Shown here one piece after another: positions 1 to 6,665 of a stretch of 12,999 nt of DNA. A program made the translations under genes and the position numbers. Under the pieces are notes generated by a model. It did not search any database. It saw nothing but the letters and a program-made list of their open reading frames with translations, and was not told the origin of the DNA. The number at the start of each line of letters is the position of its first letter. Positions within the stretch are counted from its first letter, which is position 1. This DNA is from Acidaminococcales bacterium (GTDB taxonomy: Bacteria > Bacillota > Negativicutes > Acidaminococcales > JAISLQ01). Where the stretch lies: contig JAISPA010000014.1 in assembly GCA_031275255.1 (NCBI GenBank), positions 1 to 12,999 on the forward strand, read 5' to 3'.

Positions 1-2811
1 GTAATCCATCGGTTTGGGCAGATGATCATCCATGCCGGCCTCTAAACATTTTTCGACGTCTTCTTTGAAAACATTGGCGGTCATGGCGATTATGGGGATG
101 CGGGCGCCGTCTTTTTCCAGCGACCGTATGCGGCGCGCGGCGGTAAACCCGTCCATCAGCGGCATGTGGATGTCCATCAGGATAAGATCATACCCTTTTG
201 CGTTGGCGGTCATGTATTTTTCCACTGCTTCCACGCCGTTTTGCGCCCAATCCAACTCCACATTTGTTTCTTCAAGGTAAGAGTAAACTATTTCCTTGTT
301 TATTTCAACATCTTCCACCAATAAAATCTTCTTGCCCGCGAAATCTTTGCTTTCGGTCACGTTGACGCTCGCTTCTTTTTGGGGAACGCCGACGATTTCG
401 TTTATGGCGTTGATGACGGTGGAAGGGAAAAGGGGCTTGGGCAGCAATTTGTTAATGCCGGCCTCGTCCGCCCGGCTTTTGACTTCGTTCATTTTGGCCG
501 ACGAAATAAGGATGATGGCAAAATGGCTGCCAAACTCGTCGCAAATTTTGTTGTAAAGCGAAATGCCGTCCGTGTTCGGCAGCCGCCAGTCGATGAACAG
601 CATATTGAAAGGCCGGCCGGAAAGCTTTGCGCGCCTTAATATGACCAGCGCGTCCTCGCTGCTTTGCGCCGTGTCAAAGTATATATTGGACGCGGAAAAG
701 AGCGCCTGGAAAAAACGCAGTATTTCAGCCGAATCGTCTATGATGAGCACCCGGATGCTGTCAATGGAAATGCTGCGGTCAAGCCGGTTGCAGACGCGCT
801 TGCTGCCGTTTTTCAAATCCACCGTGAACTTGAAAACGCTTCCTTGCCCGTATTTGCTTTCAATAGTTATATCGCCGCCCATCAGGTTTACGATTTTTTT
901 GCTTATGGCCAGGCCTAAACCTGTACCGCCGTATTTTCTGGCAATCCCGCCGTCCGCCTGCTCAAAAGGGGTAAACAAACGGCTGATCTGCTCTTCGGTC
1001 ATGCCGATGCCGGAGTCGGCCACTTCAAACAGAATAAGCGTGGAGTCCGCCCTTTTTTCCGCCTGGGTAACCGTAAGGCTCACCTTGCCGTTCTGTGGGG
1101 TAAATTTCACGGCGTTGCTCAAAAGATTGGTTATGACCTGCGACAGGCGCAGGCGGTCGCCTTTGAAACTCGTACTCATGCGCGGGTCGATATTCACGAT
1201 GAATTCCTGGTTTTTCTCATCCGCGCGCACGGTGATGACATTGCAAATGTCGATGAGCAGTTTTTCCAGGCGCAATTCGTCTTCGACCAGTTCAAACTTT
1301 TCCGCCTCAATTTTGGACATGTCCAAAATATCGTTGATCAGGGCGAGCAGGTGGGTGGAAGATGAATCTATTTTGTCGAGAAATTCGGCTATGCCGGAAT
1401 AGTCCTTGGCTTTGCGCGCCATATAGGACATGCCGATGATCGCGTTCAAGGGGGTCCTGATCTCATGGCTCATTCTGGCCAGAAAATTACTTTTCGCCAG
1501 GCTGGCCTGCTGCGCCACTTCGCTGGCGGCCGCGAGACCGGCGGCTTGCAGGTCGTTTTCTTCTATACGGGCTTGCAGCGTGCGGTTCAGTTCCTCCAAC
1601 TGTTTTTTGCGCACAAACTCTTCGCGCAAATAGAAAATACAGTTTTTTTCGTCGTTTTCCGCGCGCAGCACGGCGGCGGCGAACGCCGCGCAGCTTCCGT
1701 ACCCGCAGGCGCCGCAGTCGATCCGGCGGGAGGCTTTGTCGGTCTTGTGCAGCCGCCTGTAAACATCGTCCATCTCGGCACTACCGGCGGCGGGCAAAAA
1801 GACGGCCGCCGCCTCTTTGTGCACACGGCCGCGCGTGAAGTCTTCCCAACGCAGATTGGCTTTGCACCAGCGTTCTACGGCTGGGGCCGGGTCCGGCCAT
1901 GTCGCCGCAGCGCATTCCAAGTTCTCTTTTTTGCCGGCGCCTGTGCTAAAAGAGCAGCCGCCGCTGCAGTTTAAAAGGATGGAAAAGGGCGGTAAATTCT
2001 TACCCGCCTTTTTTTGGTCAAGACAGCTCTTTAAATAGCCGTAAACAGCCCGTCCGCCGATCGCACGCACATCCTGCGCGCTTCCCGCGTCCGGTATACA
2101 CCCGCCCGGAACGGTGTCAAAATCCCGTTCCGGAAAATTGGCGACGTTAACGCCTTTTTGCGTCAGGTACTCTTTTAAACGGGCGTAAGTTACACTGTAT
2201 TGGACGAGACCGGTATCGCCGCCCGTATAGGAGCGCGCCGCGCTGCAGGGCGTCAGGAAAGCCAGGCGGCCTGTCAGGTTTAAATACCGGCGCAAGTAAA
2301 CGGTCATGCACAGCATAGGGCTTTCCGCCGGAGAGAGGTTGTCTTTTAAAGCGGGAAGATATTTTTCGATATAATCCGCAACCGGCGGGCAGGGAGTGTA
2401 AAGCAGCGGACGTTTTTCGGCTTCGGCGGCGGCGCGCCGTCCCCAGGCGGCTATTTCACCGCCGAAAGAAGCGTCGTAAATCTGCTTGACGCCAATGCTT
2501 TTTAAATAACCCAATAAATTTTTGTAACCGGGAAAATCAGCGGATAGCGACGGGTCGGCTAAAACAGTTATATCGGTTCCTTGTTCGGAAGCGGCGAAAA
2601 ATTCTACTGTATCATCATGGTAAAAACGGCTTTTATGGCGGCAAACGGTTATACAGCCGCCGCAGCAAATACATCGCTCCCGGTTTATGCGCATTCTGCC
2701 CCGCGCACCGGTGAAAACCGCTTTGTTCGCGCCGGGCGCCGGGCAAGCTGCGATACATTTATTGCAGCCAACGCATTTTTCCATCTCGGCCGCGATGATA
2801 TCAGTAAACAT
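1..2811 (-). CDS. Hybrid sensor histidine kinase with N-terminal [FeFe]-hydrogenase H-cluster-like domain (3' end outside window)
   Basis: A frame of 937 codons is open from ATG 2811-2809 to position 1 and runs off the window. An AAGGAG ribosome binding site lies 7 nt upstream. Domains in order: two ferredoxin 4Fe-4S motifs (C13, C16, C19, C23 and C47, C50, C53, C57); a hydrogenase large-subunit-like domain (about 75-300) with cysteines C141 (TPCPP), C189 (TPCSA) and C282/C286 (NCSGGC), the three H-cluster regions; a 4Fe-4S motif (C366, C369, C374, probably C391, in CGACGYGSC); a coiled coil (about 395-437); HisKA with H449 in SHEIRTP; HATPase with N562/N566, DSGIG and GGTGLGL; receiver 1 with D741 and KP; receiver 2 with D880 and K933. 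No PAS domain or membrane segment is visible, so it is probably cytoplasmic. By family logic it senses H2 or redox state through the metal domain and starts a phosphorelay. The ligand is inferred. A further C-terminal domain may lie outside the window. Confidence 0.93.
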   Translation of the reverse strand, partial: MFTDIIAAEMEKCVGCNKCIAACPAPGANKAVFTGARGRMRINRERCICCGGCITVCRHKSRFYHDDTVEFFAASEQGTDITVLADPSLSADFPGYKNLLGYLKSIGVKQIYDASFGGEIAAWGRRAAAEAEKRPLLYTPCPPVADYIEKYLPALKDNLSPAESPMLCMTVYLRRYLNLTGRLAFLTPCSAARSYTGGDTGLVQYSVTYARLKEYLTQKGVNVANFPERDFDTVPGGCIPDAGSAQDVRAIGGRAVYGYLKSCLDQKKAGKNLPPFSILLNCSGGCSFSTGAGKKENLECAAATWPDPAPAVERWCKANLRWEDFTRGRVHKEAAAVFLPAAGSAEMDDVYRRLHKTDKASRRIDCGACGYGSCAAFAAAVLRAENDEKNCIFYLREEFVRKKQLEELNRTLQARIEENDLQAAGLAAASEVAQQASLAKSNFLARMSHEIRTPLNAIIGMSYMARKAKDYSGIAEFLDKIDSSSTHLLALINDILDMSKIEAEKFELVEDELRLEKLLIDICNVITVRADEKNQEFIVNIDPRMSTSFKGDRLRLSQVITNLLSNAVKFTPQNGKVSLTVTQAEKRADSTLILFEVADSGIGMTEEQISRLFTPFEQADGGIARKYGGTGLGLAISKKIVNLMGGDITIESKYGQGSVFKFTVDLKNGSKRVCNRLDRSISIDSIRVLIIDDSAEILRFFQALFSASNIYFDTAQSSEDALVILRRAKLSGRPFNMLFIDWRLPNTDGISLYNKICDEFGSHFAIILISSAKMNEVKSRADEAGINKLLPKPLFPSTVINAINEIVGVPQKEASVNVTESKDFAGKKILLVEDVEINKEIVYSYLEETNVELDWAQNGVEAVEKYMTANAKGYDLILMDIHMPLMDGFTAARRIRSLEKDGARIPIIAMTANVFKEDVEKCLEAGMDDHLPKPMDY

Positions 2812-2856
2812 AACGGAGCTCCTTTTTGCTAAATTTTACCTTGCCATACAATTTTT

Positions 2857-2885
2857 ATTATAGCACAAAAACGGCAAACCGACAG
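2857..2885 (-). promoter_or_regulatory. Probable sigma-A promoter of the sensor kinase (extended -10)
   Basis: On the minus strand a perfect TATAAT (2862-2857) is preceded by TGC, giving an extended -10. The -35 at 17 nt spacing (2885-2880, CTGTCG) is poor. Transcription would start near 2850, about 40 nt before the kinase ATG. The extended -10 may compensate for the weak -35, or an activator may be needed. Confidence 0.55.
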
Positions 2886-2907
2886 TTTTATTCCCCTGAA
2901 CCGCACC

Positions 2908-2941
2908 GCGCGGCGGCACGCTCGCTTAACGCGCTTTTTTT
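2908..2941 (+). terminator. Possible orphan rho-independent terminator
   Basis: GCGCG (2908-2912) pairs with CGCGC (2930-2934). An inner GCG:CGC pairing (2913-2915 with 2923-2925) and a TTAA bulge complete the stem, which is followed directly by seven T (2935-2941). No plus-strand gene lies upstream inside the window, so what it would terminate is unclear. It could end antisense transcription across the kinase gene or be a leftover from an earlier gene order. Confidence 0.3.
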
Positions 2942-2963
2942 GCCTTTGCCGGCGGCTTTGCTA

Positions 2964-2992
2964 TTGTACATATTTATGATAAATGCTATAAT
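2964..2992 (+). promoter_or_regulatory. Strong sigma-A promoter upstream of the tcdA leader
   Basis: TTGTAC (2964-2969) and a perfect TATAAT (2987-2992) are separated by exactly 17 nt, with TGC just before the -10 (extended -10). The start would be near 3000, leaving a leader of about 145 nt before tcdA. It is the best promoter match I see in the window. Confidence 0.75.
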
Positions 2993-2999
2993 AATCCCG

Positions 3000-3128
3000 T
3001 AAATTGAACGAGGCTTCATTCAGTAAAAGATTCGGCTCCCGCTGGACGCCGGACGGGTTTGCGCCGCTTTTTGCTTATCGCCGTCAAGGAGCCGGGGGCT
3101 CAAGGTTGGTTGAATGTTGTTCCTTGAG
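3000..3128 (+). ncRNA. Structured leader; candidate 6S-like RNA
   Basis: Downstream of the strong promoter lie nested complementary segments that would form a long rod: CATTCA 3017-3022 with TGAATG 3111-3116, CGGCTCC 3033-3039 with GGAGCCG 3088-3094, and GACGG 3052-3056 with CCGTC 3081-3085. Largely unpaired stretches lie between the first two helices, like a central bubble. A further pair, CTCAAGG 3099-3105 with CCTTGAG 3122-3128, is mutually exclusive with the outer helix. As I recall, 6S RNA genes of Firmicutes often sit next to aspS/tcdA, which suggests this identity. The length (about 130-145 nt) is short for 6S RNA and no terminator separates it from tcdA, so a cis-acting tcdA leader is an equal alternative. 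Confidence 0.3.
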
Positions 3129-3144
3129 ATAAGGGCAGATTTGT

Positions 3145-3834
3145 ATGCGCCAATTTTCCAGGACTGAGTTGATTATCGGCAAATGGGGGCTGGAGAAGCT
3201 GCGCGTGAGCAAAATCGCCGTGTTCGGGGTTGGCGGCGTCGGCTCTTTCGTGGCGGAGGCTTTGGCGCGGGCGGGCGTCGGCGGCCTGACGCTCGTCGAC
3301 AAAGACGTTATCGAAGAAACAAACATCAACAGGCAGCTGCACGCGACTTTTTTGACGGTCGGGCGTCCGAAGGTGGATGTAATGAAAGAGCGTATACTCT
3401 CGATCAACCCGGTGGCGGCCGTTGACGTCTTTCAGGAAGTTTACGCGCCTGAGACGGCAGAGCGGCTGTTTCCCGCCGGCGCCGATTACATCGTCGATGC
3501 GATCGACGACGTTGCGGGCAAGGTTGACCTCGCTCTCAGGGCCTGGCAAAACAACATTCCGATCATAAGTTCTATGGGAGCGGGCAACAAAATGGATCCG
3601 GCCCGGTTCGCGCTTGCCGACATATATGCTACTTCCATCGACCCGCTGGCGCGTGTTATGCGCAGGAAACTGCGCAAAGCCGGTGTGCCCGCCTTAAAGG
3701 TAGTATTTTCCGCGGAGCCGCCGCACCGCGTTCGCGGCGCGGAACAGGGGTCGCCACCTGGCAGCATTTCTTTTGTGCCGGCGGCCGCCGGGCTGATTAT
3801 CGCGGGCGAAGCCGTAAGGGATATTTTATCCTGA
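3145..3834 (+). CDS. tcdA: tRNA threonylcarbamoyladenosine dehydratase (TcdA/CsdL, ThiF/E1-like)
   Basis: This 229-residue E1-like enzyme should use ATP to convert N6-threonylcarbamoyladenosine at tRNA position 37 to its cyclic form (ct6A) in the cytoplasm. The N-terminus FSRTELIIGKWGLEKL is typical of the family. A Rossmann GVGGVGS nucleotide loop lies at 28-34, followed by the LVDKD and NINRQ adenylation motifs. The segment with GAGNKMDP and DPLARVMRRKLRKAG, and the C-terminal SISFVPAAAGLIIAGE, are also family hallmarks. It is slightly shorter than the roughly 250 residues I expect. The start is ATG 3145 with AAGGG about 9 nt upstream. It is transcribed from the strong promoter at 2964 behind a structured leader and is divergent from the sensor kinase. 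The ThiF superfamily is certain and TcdA highly likely. Confidence 0.92.
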   Translation: MRQFSRTELIIGKWGLEKLRVSKIAVFGVGGVGSFVAEALARAGVGGLTLVDKDVIEETNINRQLHATFLTVGRPKVDVMKERILSINPVAAVDVFQEVYAPETAERLFPAGADYIVDAIDDVAGKVDLALRAWQNNIPIISSMGAGNKMDPARFALADIYATSIDPLARVMRRKLRKAGVPALKVVFSAEPPHRVRGAEQGSPPGSISFVPAAAGLIIAGEAVRDILS

Positions 3835-3920
3835 GACGCATTTAAAGTTCCTGGTGATATTGCATTTTACCAAGCAAAATTACCGTAACTGTTTACAGAA
3901 ATGAAAGGAGAAGAAGTAAG

Positions 3921-4280
3921 ATGTCTGAAGCAAACGATACAACGAAAACACTTGAGGATTATATCAATATGGCGGAAGGCGTAAAACGCGTCGCAAACAA
4001 TAAAACGCTGTATTTGCGGCTGCTTAAGAATTTTATCGCCAAACCGCATATTCAGGAACTGCTTGGCGCCGTTGAACAGAGCGATTTTAAGACGGCGGCG
4101 CTGGAGGCGCATACGATTAAAGGCGTCGCCGCCAATCTGTCTTTCCCCGAATTGTATGCCGTAATGCAAACATTGGAAAGTGAATTGAAAGAAGGCAAAA
4201 CGGAAGGATTGGACCTGGCGCGGGCGCAGTCGTGCGTGGAAACTACCATTAAGTATGCCGGCCAATTAATCGCCGGATGA
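3921..4280 (+). CDS. Stand-alone histidine phosphotransfer (Hpt) domain protein
   Basis: A 119-residue, mostly helical protein with the Hpt signature EAHTIKGVAANL. H64 is the expected phospho-accepting histidine, followed by the usual K67-G68 and a small/hydrophobic face. No other domain is present, so it should shuttle phosphate between receiver domains in a multistep relay. The start is ATG 3921 with AAAGGAG about 10 nt upstream. It lies 86 bp after tcdA with no clear terminator or promoter between. The nearest possible partner is the hybrid kinase starting 1.1 kb away on the other strand, which ends in two receiver domains and shows no Hpt within the window. That partnership is inferred, as unlinked hybrid kinases could also use it. 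The Hpt call itself is firm. Confidence 0.88.
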   Translation: MSEANDTTKTLEDYINMAEGVKRVANNKTLYLRLLKNFIAKPHIQELLGAVEQSDFKTAALEAHTIKGVAANLSFPELYAVMQTLESELKEGKTEGLDLARAQSCVETTIKYAGQLIAG

Positions 4281-4400
4281 TGTTGAAGGATACTTCTTGC
4301 CGCGGGAGATTCATTTCGCGTTGTAGGTCAGCCTGGTTCAGGCCGGACTCAAAGCAGATTAGTTCAGTAAGGAATCGCCGGGTTTTCGCCGGAACGGGAA
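4277..4400 (-). other. Intergenic segment, candidate dispersed element
   Basis: The gap between the Hpt gene and the DUF362 gene has no clear promoter. On the minus strand it reads openly through a stretch containing RRFLTELICFESGLNQADLQ. This reminds me, from memory only, of short spurious hypothetical ORFs recurring in Negativicutes genomes, which would mean a repeated DNA or RNA element rather than a protein. A tight hairpin GCCTG-GTT-CAGGC (within about 4331-4346) and a CCGG...CCGG pair near 4378-4392 are visible. No second copy lies in this window. Confidence 0.25.
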
Positions 4401-4433
4401 AGTTGGGGATATAACAGGCAGAGGGTGATGGAT

Positions 4434-5477
4434 ATGTCGAAGAACAAGGTGCGTCTGCAATCACCGGGTTGTGCGGACAAAAGAGGGCGTAGCTTTTTGA
4501 CCGTTTGTCTGGCCGCCGGTTTTTTGTTTTTCGCTTTGGCCGGGCAAGGCTGCGCCGTTATAGAGGCGAAGCGGGAAACGGCTGTGACCAAACCGGAAAA
4601 AGCGCCGGCGCAAGCGGCGGACAAAGGCGCCGACGTTTACTTTACCGGCGATATCAGCGGCAAAGGTCTCCTGGCGGTTTATAAAAGGCTGAACGCCGAG
4701 GTCGAAGGCAAAGTCGTGATCAAACTGCATATGGGAGAGCGCGGCAATACGAACTATCTGTCGCCCGCGCTTTTGCGCGACCTCAGCGACGCCGTCCGGG
4801 GGACGCTGGCTGACAGCAATGTGCTGTACGGCGGCGCGCGCGGGACGACTGCGGGACATCTGGCGGTGGCGAAGGAACACGGTTTTACTTTCGCGCCGGT
4901 GGATATTCTGGACGCGGAAGGCGACAGCGTAATACGGGTTGCAGGCGGCAACCGGCTTAAGGAAGCCATCGTCGGTTCGCACATTTTAAACTATGACTGG
5001 CTGATATCGGTCGCTCACTTCAAAGGTCACGGCATGGCCGGATTTGGCGGCACCTTTAAAAACATTGCCGTGGGTGTGGCGTCGCCGCGAGGCAAGCGGG
5101 CGATCCACTCGTCGGGCGAGGGGACATTTTCCTCAACCGGAGAGCCTTTTCTCGAAAAAGTAGTTGAGTACGCCAAAGCGGTGATCGATATTAAAAAAGG
5201 CAAGGTACTGTATATAAACGTGTTGAACAACCTGTCGGTGGACTGCGACTGCGACGCGCGGGCGGCGCATCCTTCCATGCCGGACATCGGAATTCTCGCG
5301 TCACTTGATCCGGTGGCGCTGGAAAAAGCCAGCCTTGATCTTATTTACGCGCGTCCGGACGAAGAGAAAAAGCATTTGGCAGAGCGCATACAATCCAGAA
5401 ACGGCGCTTACCAGATAGAATACGCGGAAAAACTCGGCATGGGGAGCGCGAAATACAAACTGGTTAAAATAGACTGA
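4434..5477 (+). CDS. Exported DUF362 domain protein lacking the ferredoxin insert
   Basis: About 347 residues. The N-terminus has basic residues, then a hydrophobic stretch (about 21-37) ending at C40 in LAGQGC. This could be a lipoprotein signal, though Q and G before the cysteine fit the lipobox poorly, so a signal anchor is possible. The rest matches DUF362: IKLHMGERGNTNYLSP, HFKGHGMAGFGGTFKN, GKRAIHS and, near the C-terminus, CDC followed by PDIGILASLDPVAL. Many relatives carry two 4Fe-4S clusters between the HS motif and the C-terminal part; here that stretch is short and has no cysteines. The start at ATG 4434 is chosen because GAGGGTG lies 7-9 nt upstream; GTG 4425 and ATG 4428 are in frame but too close to it. 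The biochemical function of the family is not established. It forms a likely pair with the DUF4145 gene 42 bp downstream. Confidence 0.82.
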   Translation: MSKNKVRLQSPGCADKRGRSFLTVCLAAGFLFFALAGQGCAVIEAKRETAVTKPEKAPAQAADKGADVYFTGDISGKGLLAVYKRLNAEVEGKVVIKLHMGERGNTNYLSPALLRDLSDAVRGTLADSNVLYGGARGTTAGHLAVAKEHGFTFAPVDILDAEGDSVIRVAGGNRLKEAIVGSHILNYDWLISVAHFKGHGMAGFGGTFKNIAVGVASPRGKRAIHSSGEGTFSSTGEPFLEKVVEYAKAVIDIKKGKVLYINVLNNLSVDCDCDARAAHPSMPDIGILASLDPVALEKASLDLIYARPDEEKKHLAERIQSRNGAYQIEYAEKLGMGSAKYKLVKID

Positions 5478-5519
5478 ACGCTGGCCGCCGTGTCGGGCGG
5501 CGACGAAAGAGGCGGAAAA

Positions 5520-6179
5520 ATGACGGCTTATCAGTGCCCTTTTTGCGGCCTGTCGCTGGCAATGAGCCAGGACACTTACGCCAATTATTTTCTGAATTTC
5601 CATGACGTAACAAAATTTAAAAACAATGCGGCGATTTGGAAACGGGACAACCTTACCTCTATCAAGGTTGCCTTTATCAAATGTCCCAACTGCAAAAAAG
5701 TCAGCATTTACGCCTTTGGACACAGCAAAGACCTCGACGGGCTTTCTGTAAACATACATCCGCGCGTAAATTATACCAAATACCCCGGCTACATACCGGA
5801 ACAAATCACCGCAGACTATCAGGAAGCCTGCTCGGTGCTGGAATTCAGCGAAAGGGCGGCCGCCGCTTTAGCTAGGCGGTGTCTGCGCGGCATAATAAGA
5901 GATTACTGGGAAATAAGCAAAAGTACCTTGTATGAAGAAATACGCGCTTTGCGCGAATTTGTCGACGCAGAACTCTGGCAGGCGATCGACAGCATTTCTC
6001 AACTTGGCGGCATCGGCGAGCGCATGAAACAGGCGGACGGCCTGTTGCTGGACGTAGACCCGCAGGAAGCGCACCGATTGTTAAAACTCGTGGAGCTTTT
6101 GCTCAAAGAGTGGTACATCGCCCGGCACAACCGCGAAGCTATCTTCGAAGAAATCGTCAATATAGACCTTGACGGCTGA
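5520..6179 (+). CDS. DUF4145 domain protein with N-terminal zinc ribbon
   Basis: About 219 residues. The N-terminus carries CPFC (C6, C9) and later CPNC (C55, C58), a four-cysteine zinc ribbon. From about 105 a helical region with the stretch SERAAAALARRCLRGIIRDYW fits DUF4145, a domain seen alone and fused to or near restriction and defence proteins. No nuclease motif or membrane segment is visible. The start ATG 5520 has GAGGCGG about 5 nt upstream; a GTG at 5490 is in frame but lacks a ribosome binding site. It follows the DUF362 gene by 42 bp and is followed by the terminator at 6361. Role unknown: a nucleic-acid-binding or regulatory part is possible, but nothing nearby makes a defence system. 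Confidence 0.78.
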   Translation: MTAYQCPFCGLSLAMSQDTYANYFLNFHDVTKFKNNAAIWKRDNLTSIKVAFIKCPNCKKVSIYAFGHSKDLDGLSVNIHPRVNYTKYPGYIPEQITADYQEACSVLEFSERAAAALARRCLRGIIRDYWEISKSTLYEEIRALREFVDAELWQAIDSISQLGGIGERMKQADGLLLDVDPQEAHRLLKLVELLLKEWYIARHNREAIFEEIVNIDLDG

Positions 6180-6360
6180 AAGCGCCCTTTTACCGGCGAA
6201 CGGTTTTGGCCTTGAGCGGCGAACCGGCAGCGTGTTTGGCGGCGGCAAGTCTTGCGCCGGCATTGTGGCCGGCAAATAACCCGGCTTTTCCCAACCGCAA
6301 TCTTGCCGACGAAAGAAAGTGTTGAACAAGCGGGCCATCGTTCTATATTAGATTGGCGAA

Positions 6361-6400
6361 AGCAAAAGCCTGGCGAGCCAACCTCGCCGGGCTTTTTGCT
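6361..6400 (+). terminator. Rho-independent terminator after the DUF362-DUF4145 pair
   Basis: AGCAAAAGCCTGGCGAG and CTCGCCGGGCTTTTTGCT form a near-perfect hairpin with a 5-nt loop (CCAAC) and one G-U pair. The A tract on the left and T tract on the right make it functional on either strand. It lies about 180 bp after the DUF4145 stop and upstream of the ispE operon, insulating the two units. Confidence 0.85.
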
Positions 6401-6420
6401 ATTGTTTCAAAGCCGCCTGC

Positions 6421-6586
6421 CGTTTGTGCGCCGCTTTGAAACCCTTATCGCCGGACGCGCCCGCATTGCCGGGAAATTGCCGAGTTACAGACGGCACTCA
6501 ACCATTTGGGCTGGAAAATCGAATGTTATGAAAAGGACGTTACCGCCGCCGGAAAATATGTTGCGAATATGGATAAGGCAGTATAA
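6421..6586 (+). pseudogene. Remnant of a MerR-family regulator (C-terminal part, frameshifted)
   Basis: In one frame, codons from 6473 to the TAA at 6584-6586 read EIAELQTALNHLGWKIECYE and then KDVTAAGKY, closely resembling the coiled coil at the C-terminus of MerR-family regulators. Just upstream, in another frame (about 6427-6473), RRFETLIAGRARIAG looks like the preceding part of the same helix, implying a frameshift. No N-terminal DNA-binding domain is present, and the terminator at 6361-6400 sits where it should be. It is read here as a decayed gene fragment. Confidence 0.5.
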
Positions 6587-6589
6587 AAT
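6561..6589 (+). promoter_or_regulatory. Possible sigma-A promoter of the ispE operon
   Basis: TTGCGA (6561-6566) and TAAAAT (6584-6589) are 17 nt apart. Transcription would start near 6596 and give a leader of about 70 nt. The elements lie inside the end of the MerR remnant. Overlapping alternatives (TATAAA at 6582) exist, so the exact -10 is uncertain. Confidence 0.35.
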
Positions 6590-6665
6590 ATAAATGCGAA
6601 TTATCAATAAAACAGTACGCTAATCCAATCCGATAGTTCAGCGTCCTTTCTGAAGGGTGAGTTTT

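Larger units (their letters stand above)
6180..6656. other. 477 bp gap without an intact gene
   Basis: This gap contains a strong hairpin terminator (6361-6400), the decayed C-terminal part of a MerR-like regulator (about 6421-6586) and a possible promoter for the ispE operon (6561-6589). The first 180 bp are GC-rich with short repeats such as GGCGAAC(C)GG but show no gene I recognise. Confidence 0.6.

Noticed and set aside
563..1402. Plus-strand open frame of 279 codons inside the kinase region
   Set aside because: The minus strand here encodes perfect HisKA, HATPase and receiver motifs in one frame; the plus frame is its antisense shadow.
3835..3920. Promoter between tcdA and the Hpt gene
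   Set aside because: TTGCAT near 3860 has no -10 at a usable distance; I cannot support a separate promoter.
4249..4464. Minus-strand 71-codon open frame as a protein gene
   Set aside because: It overlaps the ends of two plus-strand genes and has no clear ribosome binding site. It is kept only as a possible repeated element, not as a gene.
6193..6279. Short open segment ending in GSVFGGGKSCAGIVAGK
   Set aside because: It hints at the glycine-rich end of a flavoprotein, but 28 codons without any start or upstream homology are not enough to call a remnant.
6322..6349. Promoter-like pair TTGAAC - 16 nt - TATATT
   Set aside because: Its start point would lie a few bases before the terminator at 6361-6400, giving no useful transcript; probably chance.
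6252..6593. Plus-strand open frame of 113 codons
   Set aside because: It runs straight through the strong terminator hairpin and the MerR remnant in mixed frames; low-complexity composition and no motif.
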